Shown here piece after piece: positions 7,180-15,246 of a stretch of 35,053 nucleotides of DNA (position 1 is the first letter of the stretch; each line of letters opens with the position of its first letter). Source of the stretch: JACJYE01 sp964432875 (lineage in GTDB: Bacteria; Bacteroidota; Bacteroidia; Chitinophagales; Saprospiraceae); NCBI GenBank assembly GCA_964432875.1, contig CAYSPJ010000047.1, positions 1 through 35,053 of the forward strand, read 5' to 3'. Both the position numbers and the translations under genes were made by a program. The notes under the pieces were generated by a model. The model saw only the letters and a list, made by a program, of their open reading frames with translations, was not told where the DNA came from and did not search any database.

Positions 7180-8826
7180 CTACTTCCCGTTCGCCGCTTC
7201 CGATTTCCGAAAGCTTCCCCACCCTTGCAAAATGCCCTGCTGGTCTAACTGGAAGAGCAAGCTATAGCCCGGGTAGGCCCAAATGGCGCCATTTGGTTGG
7301 GATACCACTCGTGGCGGCGGCCCATAGGCCTCGGCAATCGCGGCGGCATGAAGGCCGAGGTGGACTCCATTTTGAGTGGGGTCGGTACAGCCTTCGCCAC
7401 ACCACTGTAGCACCGCATATTGTCGGCCCTGATTGGCGTAATGCACCATGATTTTTGAATGAGGTAGTTGTTTGATACCGCAGATGACGTCTTTCCCGAT
7501 GGGGATTTCCCGATCTACTTCGGGCTCGCGCAGGAATGCATCCAGCGTGATGCCGTCGATGATTTCTGGCTTGGCCCCCGTAGCGATTTTGGGGGTAGCT
7601 GGAGGGGTGCCCAGCAGTACCTCGAGGTTGAGGGCCGCCAGGATGCTCCCTTCTTGCCGTGCTGTTTCCAGTATAGCCTTCGCTTGGGCGGTGTCTTTTT
7701 GTAGGGCCGCGATGATGCCTTCGAGCACCATGAAATCAGTTTTCAGCCTGGCGGTATCGGCCCGTTGCCCTTTTTTCAGCCAATAAGCGGCATCCTCCCA
7801 CTCGCCAGACAGGGCCAAGAGGCAGGCTTTATTGAGATAGGCGGGCGCATAGCCGGGGTCTAAAGTAATAGCACGGCTAAATTGTTCCTGGGCTTGTTCA
7901 AGCAGGCTATGGCGTATCCTCAGCCGCTCGCTTTGCAGGCCCTTCAGGTTGTGCAGGCGCGAGCGCGGGTCGGGTTCCAGGGGCAGGATGTAAGGCATCT
8001 CTGTGTTGCCGAAATAGGACAAGGCCGCCAGGCTAAGGTTGAGGCCAGCGTTGTTGAATATTTCGCGGCTCTGGAAACTCTGCAGGATGTGGCGGTAGTA
8101 GCGGGCCGCATCCTCGTAGTTTTCCAAAAGGGATAGATGATGCGCGATCTCAAAGGCCACCTGTAAACCTTGCAGCTCGAGCATGGAGCTCTCGCTGATT
8201 TGGGTGCGTTCATCCAGCCCGGGGTATCCGGGTAGTTTTGCAGGTAGGCCATATGATTGGTAGAGCCGCTCCAGCAACCTGGGCATGATGCCATAGACGT
8301 TATATCCGGCCGAAAGAGCCAGGAACCCCCCCAGGCAGTCGGCCTGAGTTTCTTGTTTGAGGCTTTCGTCGAGCTCCTGTATCTGGCGGGCGGCATCTAA
8401 GGCCACGTTGTAATGGACAAAGTTGCGGCTCCAATCGTGTTTTTCGTAGTAATGGGTCAATTCGTGAGCCAGCAAGGCGGCCAGAGCATTGAGCGAATCC
8501 GGCCCAAAGCTGGCGCAGATATCATAGGCCTTTTCTTCGATGCCGATTTGCACTCTGATGGGGTCCATCCAGGCTACAAAGCGCTCGCCATCGTTCATCG
8601 TCAGCTCCGGGGCTTGCTGCCGCAGATCGCCCCGGGCGCGCAGTAGCTCGTCAAATACCGTTTTAGCTACCTCGTACTTATAGGCTGCGCCAGGCTTTAG
8701 GGCTATTTTGCCTTTGCTGTTTAGGAGGAAAGCAAAGGTTTGTTCGGGCTGGCTGAAAGCAGCAGTGCCCAATAGCAGGAGGCAAGAGAGCAGGGTGAAG
8801 CGGATGTTGTTTTTCATGTTTATCAT
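7180..8826 (-). CDS. Secreted M48-like zinc metalloprotease with TPR-like helices (paralogue 2)
   Basis: A 548-residue protein with signal peptide ending AFS-Q. The zinc-protease motif HELTH is at 121-125, with a probable third-ligand segment ETQADCLGG (E159, D163), the gluzincin arrangement seen in M48-type peptidases. Residues about 224-262 and 312-355 are TPR-like helices (EQFSRAITLDPGYAPAYLNK). The C-terminal 100 residues form a small beta domain shared with the 10042 paralogue. The start ATG at 8826 overlaps the stop of the preceding gene (ATGA), suggesting translational coupling; an in-frame ATG at 8817 would also give a good signal peptide. The fold and substrate beyond the active site are unknown. 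It is aligned over its whole length with the 10042-11709 product, with HELTH at the identical residue number. Confidence 0.83.
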   Translation of the reverse strand: MINMKNNIRFTLLSCLLLLGTAAFSQPEQTFAFLLNSKGKIALKPGAAYKYEVAKTVFDELLRARGDLRQQAPELTMNDGERFVAWMDPIRVQIGIEEKAYDICASFGPDSLNALAALLAHELTHYYEKHDWSRNFVHYNVALDAARQIQELDESLKQETQADCLGGFLALSAGYNVYGIMPRLLERLYQSYGLPAKLPGYPGLDERTQISESSMLELQGLQVAFEIAHHLSLLENYEDAARYYRHILQSFQSREIFNNAGLNLSLAALSYFGNTEMPYILPLEPDPRSRLHNLKGLQSERLRIRHSLLEQAQEQFSRAITLDPGYAPAYLNKACLLALSGEWEDAAYWLKKGQRADTARLKTDFMVLEGIIAALQKDTAQAKAILETARQEGSILAALNLEVLLGTPPATPKIATGAKPEIIDGITLDAFLREPEVDREIPIGKDVICGIKQLPHSKIMVHYANQGRQYAVLQWCGEGCTDPTQNGVHLGLHAAAIAEAYGPPPRVVSQPNGAIWAYPGYSLLFQLDQQGILQGWGSFRKSEAANGK

Positions 8827-9776
8827 TGTTTAACGAGCCTTTTGGCTTCTTCCAGTAAATCCATGCGGGCGAGGAATGCTGCACGGGCATCGCGCACCAA
8901 TATATTGTGCTTCTCCGCAGTGGCCGCGGCGGTGTATTTTCGGTTGGCCTCGTAGTAAAAGCCAGCGTTTTCCAGCGCGTAAGCCTCCATCAGCAGTTGC
9001 TCTGCTGGGGTAGCATGTTGGTATTCGTGGTAAGGCAGCAAGTCTTCCAGCACTTGTGCTGCCGCCGGAGGGTCGTACAAAAAAATGGCTTTGGCTGAAA
9101 TCGGGGCGGAAAGCGTGTCATCAGCCGGAAGGATCTGCCAGGCGTACTCCTGCCCGGGTATCAGGGCCAACTGTATCAAATTGATGCTTAGCGAACTATC
9201 GCGCACTTGGGCGGATACTAAGACACTGCCGTCAGCTTGTGCGTTGAGCACGAAGCGGAAACGGCCTTCCCCAGGCATCCCCGACCATTTGAAAACGACG
9301 GGCGCAGCGCTCATTTTGCCGCTGAAAAGGAGGCTCGCGCGGATGGCGTATTCTTGCTGGGCGAAGCCTTTTACGGCGGCATGAGCCGCTTCCATGTAGC
9401 GGCGGTGGTTTTCTTCCAGGGCTTTTTCGTCTTTGCCCTGCTCTACGCTGCCAGAAAGGAAAGTCCAGAAACGGCTGAAGAAGCCGAGCCCGGCGCTACC
9501 TTTCGACAAATGTTCCAAATCGCGTAGCGAGAAGGTTTTCCCCTCGCTGATCGTGAAGGTTTCACCCTTGTACAACAGCTTGATGCTGCCGCCGCCCGCG
9601 ACGCGCACCCGCCCTTCGAGCGAAAGGCGCATGCCGGGATAGATGGCCTGGGCCTTGTTTTGCTGAGGAGCATAGTAAAATGCTTTGCCGACAGCGTGGA
9701 TGGCCACCGATTCTTTTTGCGCAACTAGCAGTTGGCTCAGGAAAATGGCGCAAGTGATAAGGATTATCTTTCTCAT
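8823..9776 (-). CDS. Secreted FecR-like/TPR-like protein (paralogue of 6029 gene)
   Basis: A 317-residue exported protein. I chose the ATG at 9776 because MRKIILITCAIFLSQLLVAQ is a clear signal peptide; an upstream ATG at 9824 would place 16 polar residues before it. Residues about 25-90 match the FecR-like domain of the 6029 gene (GGGSIKLLYKGETFTISEGK), residues about 155-235 match its Ig-like domain (FKWSG, YAWQILPADD), and residues about 255-317 are helical. Tandem Gly-rich repeats are absent. Its stop overlaps the start of the 7180 protease gene by ATGA, so the two are almost certainly cotranslated. Function unknown. Confidence 0.75.
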   Translation of the reverse strand: MRKIILITCAIFLSQLLVAQKESVAIHAVGKAFYYAPQQNKAQAIYPGMRLSLEGRVRVAGGGSIKLLYKGETFTISEGKTFSLRDLEHLSKGSAGLGFFSRFWTFLSGSVEQGKDEKALEENHRRYMEAAHAAVKGFAQQEYAIRASLLFSGKMSAAPVVFKWSGMPGEGRFRFVLNAQADGSVLVSAQVRDSSLSINLIQLALIPGQEYAWQILPADDTLSAPISAKAIFLYDPPAAAQVLEDLLPYHEYQHATPAEQLLMEAYALENAGFYYEANRKYTAAATAEKHNILVRDARAAFLARMDLLEEAKRLVKQ

Positions 9777-9827
9777 AGTTTTTGTGATTGACAGAACACC
9801 TGATTGATTTGTCAAAGCGCCCAATGG

Positions 9828-10033
9828 TTACTCCCCTGGGGTTGTCCGCCAGGCTTGGGGCAAACGGAGCACCCATGGCCCGCGGTTGCGGAAGAAGGCT
9901 TCGTAGCTCAGCAGCACGTCAAAGTGGGGTCCAGGAAATGAAAATTCACGCTGACCAGCGATAAGATGCCGATCAGCGTGAAAACAACTAATGTGATGGC
10001 AGCGGCGTAAGGCCGAAACAATTTTCCCCACAT
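9828..10033 (-). pseudogene. Small one-TM protein gene interrupted by an apparent frameshift
   Basis: Eight nucleotides after the 10042 protease stop, an ATG at 10033 opens a frame that begins MWGKLFRPYAAAITLVVFTL, a clear transmembrane helix, and then stops at 9908-9910 after 41 codons. The adjacent frame, starting just past a CCCC run at 9926-9929, continues with sensible protein (HFDVLLSYEAFFRNRGPWVL) to a TAA at 9828. Adding one C to the run joins them into about 69 residues. The spacing says this is a real operon gene; whether the break is a sequencing error, a true mutation or programmed shifting cannot be decided here. A resemblance to the start of CHASE2-type sensor domains (TM helix then F-D-x-L-L-x-Y-x-x-x-x-R) is only suggestive. 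Confidence 0.6.
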
Positions 10034-10041
10034 CGGGTTGC

Positions 10042-11709
10042 CTAATTAGTCGTGTAATTCGCCCAGCGCTCCAGCTTGCCGTCAGGGCCGAGGATGAAGA
10101 TGGTGCTCTTGTAAATCATGATTTCTCCGCGTGGGGTTTCCAAGGTGCGCCCGGGCTCGCCATAAGCTTCGACTATCGCTGCGCGCTCGTCGCCCAGGCC
10201 GATATTGCGGGCGGTTTTGCCAGCATAGCCTGGCCCGGTGAAATGCAGGAGCAGGTATTCATCGCGGCGATTATCCTGGCTGATGAAAAGCCGGGAATTT
10301 GCACCCTGTTTGGTGTTTTGGTAAAAAGTGATTTGGGGGCTGATCGATAGCGTTTGGTCTGGGTTGATGTCATTGTTGGCAATGAGCACAATGGACTGTT
10401 CGTCGATGCGTTCGGTTCTGGGCAGGCCACCGAAAGTTGGCTGTTCCGTGCCGATGGGTTCGTTGCGGAGTATTTTGAGGTTGTGGGCTGCCAGGGCGCT
10501 GCCAGCATCTGCTGCCGCCTTGAAGGCCGCCTCCGTTTGTGCCGCTTTACCCTCCCGCCAGTCTAAGATGCCGATCAAGATATTGATGTCTACAGCAGTC
10601 TTCAGGTATTTTTTGCTTTTCTGCGCTGCTTGCCGGGCTTCTTTATCGGCATAGAAACGGGCGCGGTCATTGTCGCCGAGCAAAGCAAAAGCAGAAGCCT
10701 TGTTGAGGTAAGCCGGGGCATAATCAGGGTCGAGGCTGATAGCGGCGTCGAAATGGAAGATGGCCTGGCGCAGGAGCTTGTTGCGGTTAGTGGCCATGCC
10801 GTCGCCTTTGGAGGCAGAAGACTCGAGGTCTAGCTCCAGCGGGAAGCGGAACTTCAGCTCGGTGGGGTTGAAATACTGGAGGGCATCCAGCACTGCCGTT
10901 ACGCCGAGGTTGTTGTAAATCTCCCGGCTTTGGTATTGCATCAGTATATAGCGATAGTATTCATAAGCTTCAGTATAATTGCCGATGGCAGCCAGGAGGT
11001 TGGCCATGTCGAACACATCCACCAGGAGCGCAAGTTTCTGTGCCGAGCGGGCAGCTAGTTTCTGCCGGTCGGCAAGGGAAGGATATACTGCTTCCATTTT
11101 AGCTTTATCCTCTGGCGAGAGCTGGTCCAGCTTATAAGCTTTGTATAGTTTAGCGATCAAATCATCGCCTTTTTCAAACAGGCCAAAACCAGCAGAGTAG
11201 GACAGGAAACCGCCCAGGTAATCAGCCTCCGTTTCATTAGCTACTTTGTCGGCCAGGCTGTCTAGTTTAATGCCGATATCCAAATCTTTATGATCGGCGA
11301 CGAAGCCCCGGCGCCAGCCGTGCTTTTCGTAGTAGTGGGTCAATTCGTGGCCCAGCAGGAAGGCGATAGCCGCTTCGGCTTCATCGCCATAAGTGGCGCA
11401 GACTTCGTAGGCTGTTTCTTCGAGCACGACTTCCAGGCGCTCGTAATTCATGGCTGCAATCTGCCGCTCTTCGCGCCGCATGACAAAATCAGGCACGGGG
11501 TAGCGGAAGTCGCCGCGGGCCTGCACCAGGCGGTTGTACACCTCCAGTGCCTTGAGGTATTGCGGCGTGTCTTTGACGTCCGCATCTGCCAACATCGAAA
11601 CACCGGGCTTTTGCACCATGGGCAAGGTGCTAAAGCTGCGCTCCTGGGCAGCAAGGCCGACCGCTAGCCCGAGGGCTAGCATGAAAGCAAAAATGGTTTT
11701 TTTGTTCAT
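10042..11709 (-). CDS. Secreted M48-like zinc metalloprotease with TPR-like helices (paralogue 1)
   Basis: A 555-residue protein with signal peptide MNKKTIFAFMLALGLAVGLA followed by AQ. HELTH at 121-125 and NETEADYLGG (E159, D163) make a complete gluzincin-type zinc site. Residues about 232-275 and 318-365 are TPR-like (FDAAISLDPDYAPAYLNK). The C-terminal segment GEIMIYKSTIFILGPDGKLERW parallels the end of the 7180 product. It is the first gene of the minus-strand module and has a -7 box 43 nt upstream. By family it should cleave proteins in the periplasm or at the outer surface. The TPR-like part may bind partners such as the FecR-like proteins encoded downstream. Confidence 0.85.
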   Translation of the reverse strand: MNKKTIFAFMLALGLAVGLAAQERSFSTLPMVQKPGVSMLADADVKDTPQYLKALEVYNRLVQARGDFRYPVPDFVMRREERQIAAMNYERLEVVLEETAYEVCATYGDEAEAAIAFLLGHELTHYYEKHGWRRGFVADHKDLDIGIKLDSLADKVANETEADYLGGFLSYSAGFGLFEKGDDLIAKLYKAYKLDQLSPEDKAKMEAVYPSLADRQKLAARSAQKLALLVDVFDMANLLAAIGNYTEAYEYYRYILMQYQSREIYNNLGVTAVLDALQYFNPTELKFRFPLELDLESSASKGDGMATNRNKLLRQAIFHFDAAISLDPDYAPAYLNKASAFALLGDNDRARFYADKEARQAAQKSKKYLKTAVDINILIGILDWREGKAAQTEAAFKAAADAGSALAAHNLKILRNEPIGTEQPTFGGLPRTERIDEQSIVLIANNDINPDQTLSISPQITFYQNTKQGANSRLFISQDNRRDEYLLLHFTGPGYAGKTARNIGLGDERAAIVEAYGEPGRTLETPRGEIMIYKSTIFILGPDGKLERWANYTTN

Positions 11710-11751
11710 CAGTTTATCGTTTTAAGGTGGATAAATCTATTAAGCATACCG

Positions 11752-11759
11752 CAAAACTA
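11752..11759 (-). promoter_or_regulatory. Candidate -7 box for the protease/FecR-like module
   Basis: Read on the minus strand, TAGTTTTG fits TAnnTTTG and lies 42 nt before the 10042-11709 start codon. No well-spaced TTG element is visible upstream. Confidence 0.4.
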
Positions 11760-12181
11760 CATGTTCCCCAAATTAAACGCTTTGCTAGCGACCCTAAATT
11801 TAACCTTTTTTCTGTGTAGGCAAAGCTTTATTAGAGGTCATTACGCTTGGCCTATCGAAACAAATCTATTTGCCAAGGCAGGGAAAGGTGACCAGCAAGC
11901 CCAGCCGAAGCAAAAGTTGACTCCTTTCGGCATCAATAACAACACGTGGGGGACTACCGACGAATCAAACTGAACTAGCTCTAGCGTCGGAGCACAAAGC
12001 TTGCGAAGGCCCACGGTTGGCTGGCTGGGGGCATTGGGGCTACACAGGTTTGCTAGCGGGACTTGGGGTTTTAGCGGTTTTTGCCTGTTTTTAATTTATT
12101 GATAAGCAATATATTGTGAAAAACATTGATGGGTGTAAAAAATAAAACCGGCCAGGATTAGGAATATTGATTCAGATGCAC
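11760..12181. other. Intergenic stretch between divergent genes, no gene supported
   Basis: A 70-codon plus-strand frame at 11761-11973 has an unremarkable composition, no ribosome-binding context and overlaps the minus-strand promoter region, so I do not call it. The last 100 bases are AT-rich and lead into the promoter of the RNA-binding protein gene. No RNA family was recognised. Confidence 0.4.
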
Positions 12182-12393
12182 TATCTTTGTGCTGTTAATT
12201 CAATGAGTAATTTTTTGCTCAGCAAGCAATTTTATCGGAAATCAGTTTTTATCGGTTCGCAAGCAAAGTTTTCTAACGACAGTATTCCTGCCTTCGGTTC
12301 TCTTCCTTGCTCACTTATTCGGCTCCTTTCCTGAAATTTTCTCTGCTCCGCAACAAGTTGCTCAAGTTTTCTTTATTTCAATTTTCATTTGTA
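12182..12393 (+). promoter_or_regulatory. -7 promoter box and long leader of the RRM gene
   Basis: TATCTTTG at 12182-12189 is a good -7 box. If it is used, the transcript has a leader of roughly 200 nt before the ATG at 12394. The leader is pyrimidine-rich in its second half and contains two direct repeats: GCAAGCAA (near 12222 and 12259) and TTTATCGG (near 12231 and 12247). Long structured leaders are common on cold-inducible RNA-binding protein genes, so post-transcriptional control is plausible but inferred. Confidence 0.45.
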
Positions 12394-12735
12394 ATGAACA
12401 TTTTTGCAGCAAAATTGAGTTTTGATACTCAGTCGGACGACCTTCGGGAAGCGTTCGAAGCCTTTGGCGAAGTTACTTCTGCCAACGTAATTACCGACAA
12501 ATTCACGGGCAAATCCAAAGGGTTTGGCTTCGTGGAGATGCCCAACGACGACGAAGCCCGCAAGGCTATCGCCGACCTGAACGACAGCGAACTGGACGGT
12601 AGGACTATCGTCGTGAAGAAAGCGGAACCCCGTGAAGACCGTGGCGATCGCGGCGGCAGCGGCGGTGGCGGCTACAACCGCGGTGGCGGTGGTGGCGGTT
12701 ACAACCGTGGCGGTGGCGGTGGTAATCGCTATTAA
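12394..12735 (+). CDS. Glycine-rich RRM RNA-binding protein
   Basis: A 113-residue single RRM (RNP-1) protein with a Gly/Arg-rich tail. RNP2 is NIFAAKL (2-8) and RNP1 is KGFGFVEM (42-49), both with the aromatic residues that stack on RNA. Residues 1-77 make the beta-alpha-beta-beta-alpha-beta fold. Residues 80-113 are a low-complexity tail with GGGGYNRG-type repeats. I chose the ATG at 12394 because the RRM begins immediately; an upstream in-frame start at 12307 would add an unrelated Phe/Leu-rich segment. Bacterial relatives in cyanobacteria and Bacteroidota bind RNA and are often cold-induced. The gene is monocistronic, with a strong terminator 58 nt downstream. Confidence 0.93.
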   Translation: MNIFAAKLSFDTQSDDLREAFEAFGEVTSANVITDKFTGKSKGFGFVEMPNDDEARKAIADLNDSELDGRTIVVKKAEPREDRGDRGGSGGGGYNRGGGGGGYNRGGGGGNRY

Positions 12736-12792
12736 TTCAAGCTATTGCTGTAATCTGGCTCCGGCCAGAATAGACACGATACATTGAAAGAA

Positions 12793-12825
12793 AAGAAGCC
12801 CTGGGCCTACAGCTCGGGGCTTCTT
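12793..12825 (+). terminator. Hairpin terminator after the RRM gene
   Basis: A 14-bp stem (AAGAAGCCCTGGGC pairing with GCTCGGGGCTTCTT, two G-U pairs) closes a 5-nt loop and is followed by ATTTG. The A-rich base of the stem makes it plausible in both directions. Confidence 0.75.
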
Positions 12826-13033
12826 ATTTGGAGCTATATTGCTGCAGATGAGTTTTTTAGCCACGGATTGCGTGGATTTTCACGGAGGCATCGGCTGGTT
12901 ACAGACCTAAGGGTTTAAGCTGCCATAGAAAACGAAGCGGCGGCATGACCAGGCAAAATCTCCCCTACGTCCCCACCCCCTACCTCCCCACTCCTGCATA
13001 GAAGAGGCCAACCTATCCGGTTGGGGCAACGCA
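12826..13033. other. Intergenic spacer without a gene
   Basis: It holds a short CACGGATTGCGTGGATTTTC-like motif near 12860-12880 and a C-rich run near 12960-12990. Neither is assigned. No reading frame here looks coding. Confidence 0.4.
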
Positions 13034-13068
13034 AAAGCGCCGGGCACATCCAATGTGCCCGGCGCTTT
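13034..13068 (-). terminator. Strong hairpin terminator after the M16 operon
   Basis: A perfect 16-bp stem (AAAGCGCCGGGCACAT / ATGTGCCCGGCGCTTT) with a 3-nt loop. On the minus strand it lies 22 nt past the 13090 stop codon and its 3' side runs into TTTT, so it should end the two-gene M16 transcript. Confidence 0.85.
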
Positions 13069-13089
13069 CTGTTACAATCAAGGGAAAGC

Positions 13090-15186
13090 TTAATCTACCT
13101 TGAAGAGGCTATCATCCAACCCTTTATCCACTTCAACTGATTCCACCTTCAGTACCAGCGGCATGGGGCCCATACCGATGGCCTTCATCTGGTGGGGGAT
13201 GAGGATGCCATCCACTTCCCGGTAATCAGTAAATTCATTAGTTGCCGTCAGCTCATTGCCATCCGGCGTTTTTTGAGTGCTTACGGATTTGACCTTCAGC
13301 CCGGTCTTCAGGTCGAAATACTCCGAAGATTTATTGCCCGAAGCGTGGACTAGATCGATGCGATAAGCCTCGCTGCCATTGACGTTTTCAATGCCAGCCA
13401 TGGTTATTTCGTAACCTTCCTGCCCGTAGCGCATTTCCGGGAAAAGGGTCGCCTGTTGTTTAGCAGCTTCCAGGGCTTCGCCATCCATTTGCTGTTCCTG
13501 CCCCATAGCGCTGACTACACCCTTTTCACCGTCGAAGCGGGTAGAATTCATCACCATGCCGTTCATGGAGACATTCATCAGCAGCTTGTTGGGCGCTTTG
13601 CGCTGCATGGTCATGGCTAGTTCCATGCCTTGTAGGGAAGTGGTCATATTGATGGTCAGGTCCTGTACTTTTTCGAGCCGCTCGCGGCCGCCGATGGCCT
13701 GGAGGTACTTATCAATGACCTCGCTGGCGCTGACCCCTTGCAGCTCAGCGGCTACTTCCTTGATGGGGTTCCCTTCGTAGTCGTAAAACAGGACTTTGCT
13801 ATCCGGGGAGAAGCGCGCGAGCTTGTCGGCCACTTCGCCTTTATTGCCTACTACGATAATGTGGGCGCGGTTGGGCAGCAAGAAGCGCTGCGCGCCCTTC
13901 ATGAGGTCGGCCGCAGTCAGGGCAGCTGTTTTTTCCAGGTAGGTGGCGTAAAAATCCTCTGGCAACTTATAACGCGCCGCATTCAAAGCGAAAGTAGCTA
14001 CGGTTTGAGGTTGCTCCAGAGCGCGGGCAAATTTGCCGAAGATGAAGTTTTTGATGCCCTCCAGCTCTTGGGCATTAACCGGTTCTTCGCGCAAGCGGTT
14101 CATCTCGTAGAGGAATTCAGTCACGGCGCTATCCGTAACCTCATTGCGCACACTGCCGCCGGCGGAGAAATAGCCGACGTACTTATCCGTCGCAAGGGTC
14201 GAGTTGACGCCATAGGAATAGCCTTTGTCTTCACGGATATTGCCGTTGAGGCGGCTGCCCAGCAGCCCGCCATCGCCGAGGATGGTGTTGACCAGGTTGG
14301 CCAGGATGGCATCCTCGCTGCCTGGCTTGAGGTTGAGCGGATAGGTGATGCGGATGACTGACTGCACTGCACCAGGTTTGTCCACAAAATTGACCTGGGC
14401 CTGAGCAGGCGCTTCCGGGCGCTTGAAAAAGCCGGTACCTACTTCGCCTCTTTCCCAAGTGCCGAAATACTTCTCGGCGGCTTTTTTAGCCTCATCTAGT
14501 TTGATATCCCCAACAATAGCCAGATAAGAGATATTGGGCTTGAAGTACTTGCTGTAGTAATCCTTGCAGCGATCCAGGTTCGTATTGTCCAGGGTCCTTT
14601 CGGTAGCGATTTCACCATAAGGGTGGTCGTTGCCGAAGCGCAACACCTGAGCGACGTTCCCGGCGATGAAGTCGGCATTGTCTTGTTGATAAGCCAGGCC
14701 AGAGAGGCGCTGTTGCTTGACCTTTTCGAATTCTTCTTCCGCAAAAGCGGGATTGAGCAATACGTCCGACATGATTTCCAGCAGCTTATCTTGGTGCCTG
14801 CTGAGGCAGGAGCCGAACATGCCGCCTTGGCTGGTCGAAAAGCGCGCGCCGATGAAGTCGATGGCTTCGTCGATTTGGGCTTTGGTGCGCGTAGTGGTAC
14901 CCCGTATCAGCATGTCGCCTGCCAGGCTAGCCGCGCCGGCAAATTGCCCTTCTTTCATCGGCGGGGCATCTACCAGCAATTGGAAAGAAACGCGCGGCAG
15001 CTTATTGTTCTCCACTACGATTACCTGCAAGCCATTATCGAGCGTAAACTGTTCGTACTTGCCCATCTCTATGCGCGGTGCCGGGCCCGGCTGGGGCGCT
15101 TTCCGGCGGAAATCTTCAGCTTGCCCCCACAGCCCTTGGACGGCGCAGAAGGCGATCAAAAAAAGTATAATCCCTGATTTTTTCAT
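13090..15186 (-). CDS. Catalytically degenerate M16 peptidase homologue with LolA-like C-terminal domain
   Basis: A 698-residue exported protein. I chose the ATG at 15186 because MKKSGIILFLIAFCAVQGLW is a signal peptide; the longer frame would need a TTG start. Residues about 40-470 are two M16 (insulinase/pitrilysin) domains. Where active members have HxxEH, this one reads S87-L-A-G90-D91, so the zinc site is lost. Residues about 490-698 form a beta-rich domain like those of LolA-type lipoprotein-sorting proteins (MELAMTMQRKAPNKLLMNVS, SSEYFDLKTGLKVKSV). By analogy with other M16B pairs it probably forms a heterodimer with the active subunit encoded 60 nt upstream (15247) and completes the closed chamber. 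The role is inferred; the missing zinc ligands are directly visible. Confidence 0.88.
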   Translation of the reverse strand: MKKSGIILFLIAFCAVQGLWGQAEDFRRKAPQPGPAPRIEMGKYEQFTLDNGLQVIVVENNKLPRVSFQLLVDAPPMKEGQFAGAASLAGDMLIRGTTTRTKAQIDEAIDFIGARFSTSQGGMFGSCLSRHQDKLLEIMSDVLLNPAFAEEEFEKVKQQRLSGLAYQQDNADFIAGNVAQVLRFGNDHPYGEIATERTLDNTNLDRCKDYYSKYFKPNISYLAIVGDIKLDEAKKAAEKYFGTWERGEVGTGFFKRPEAPAQAQVNFVDKPGAVQSVIRITYPLNLKPGSEDAILANLVNTILGDGGLLGSRLNGNIREDKGYSYGVNSTLATDKYVGYFSAGGSVRNEVTDSAVTEFLYEMNRLREEPVNAQELEGIKNFIFGKFARALEQPQTVATFALNAARYKLPEDFYATYLEKTAALTAADLMKGAQRFLLPNRAHIIVVGNKGEVADKLARFSPDSKVLFYDYEGNPIKEVAAELQGVSASEVIDKYLQAIGGRERLEKVQDLTINMTTSLQGMELAMTMQRKAPNKLLMNVSMNGMVMNSTRFDGEKGVVSAMGQEQQMDGEALEAAKQQATLFPEMRYGQEGYEITMAGIENVNGSEAYRIDLVHASGNKSSEYFDLKTGLKVKSVSTQKTPDGNELTATNEFTDYREVDGILIPHQMKAIGMGPMPLVLKVESVEVDKGLDDSLFKVD

Positions 15187-15246
15187 CTTTCTTGATTTTG
15201 AATTTTTTTTTGTCAAATCTCCAGTTTGAAGGGGTGCCCGACTCCT

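Noticed and set aside
11761..11973. 70-codon plus-strand frame
   Set aside because: No ribosome-binding context, low-information translation and overlap with the upstream region of the 10042 gene.
12855..12885. Possible short dispersed repeat (CACGGATTGCGTGGATTTTC-like)
   Set aside because: Only one degenerate copy in the window, so repeat status cannot be judged.
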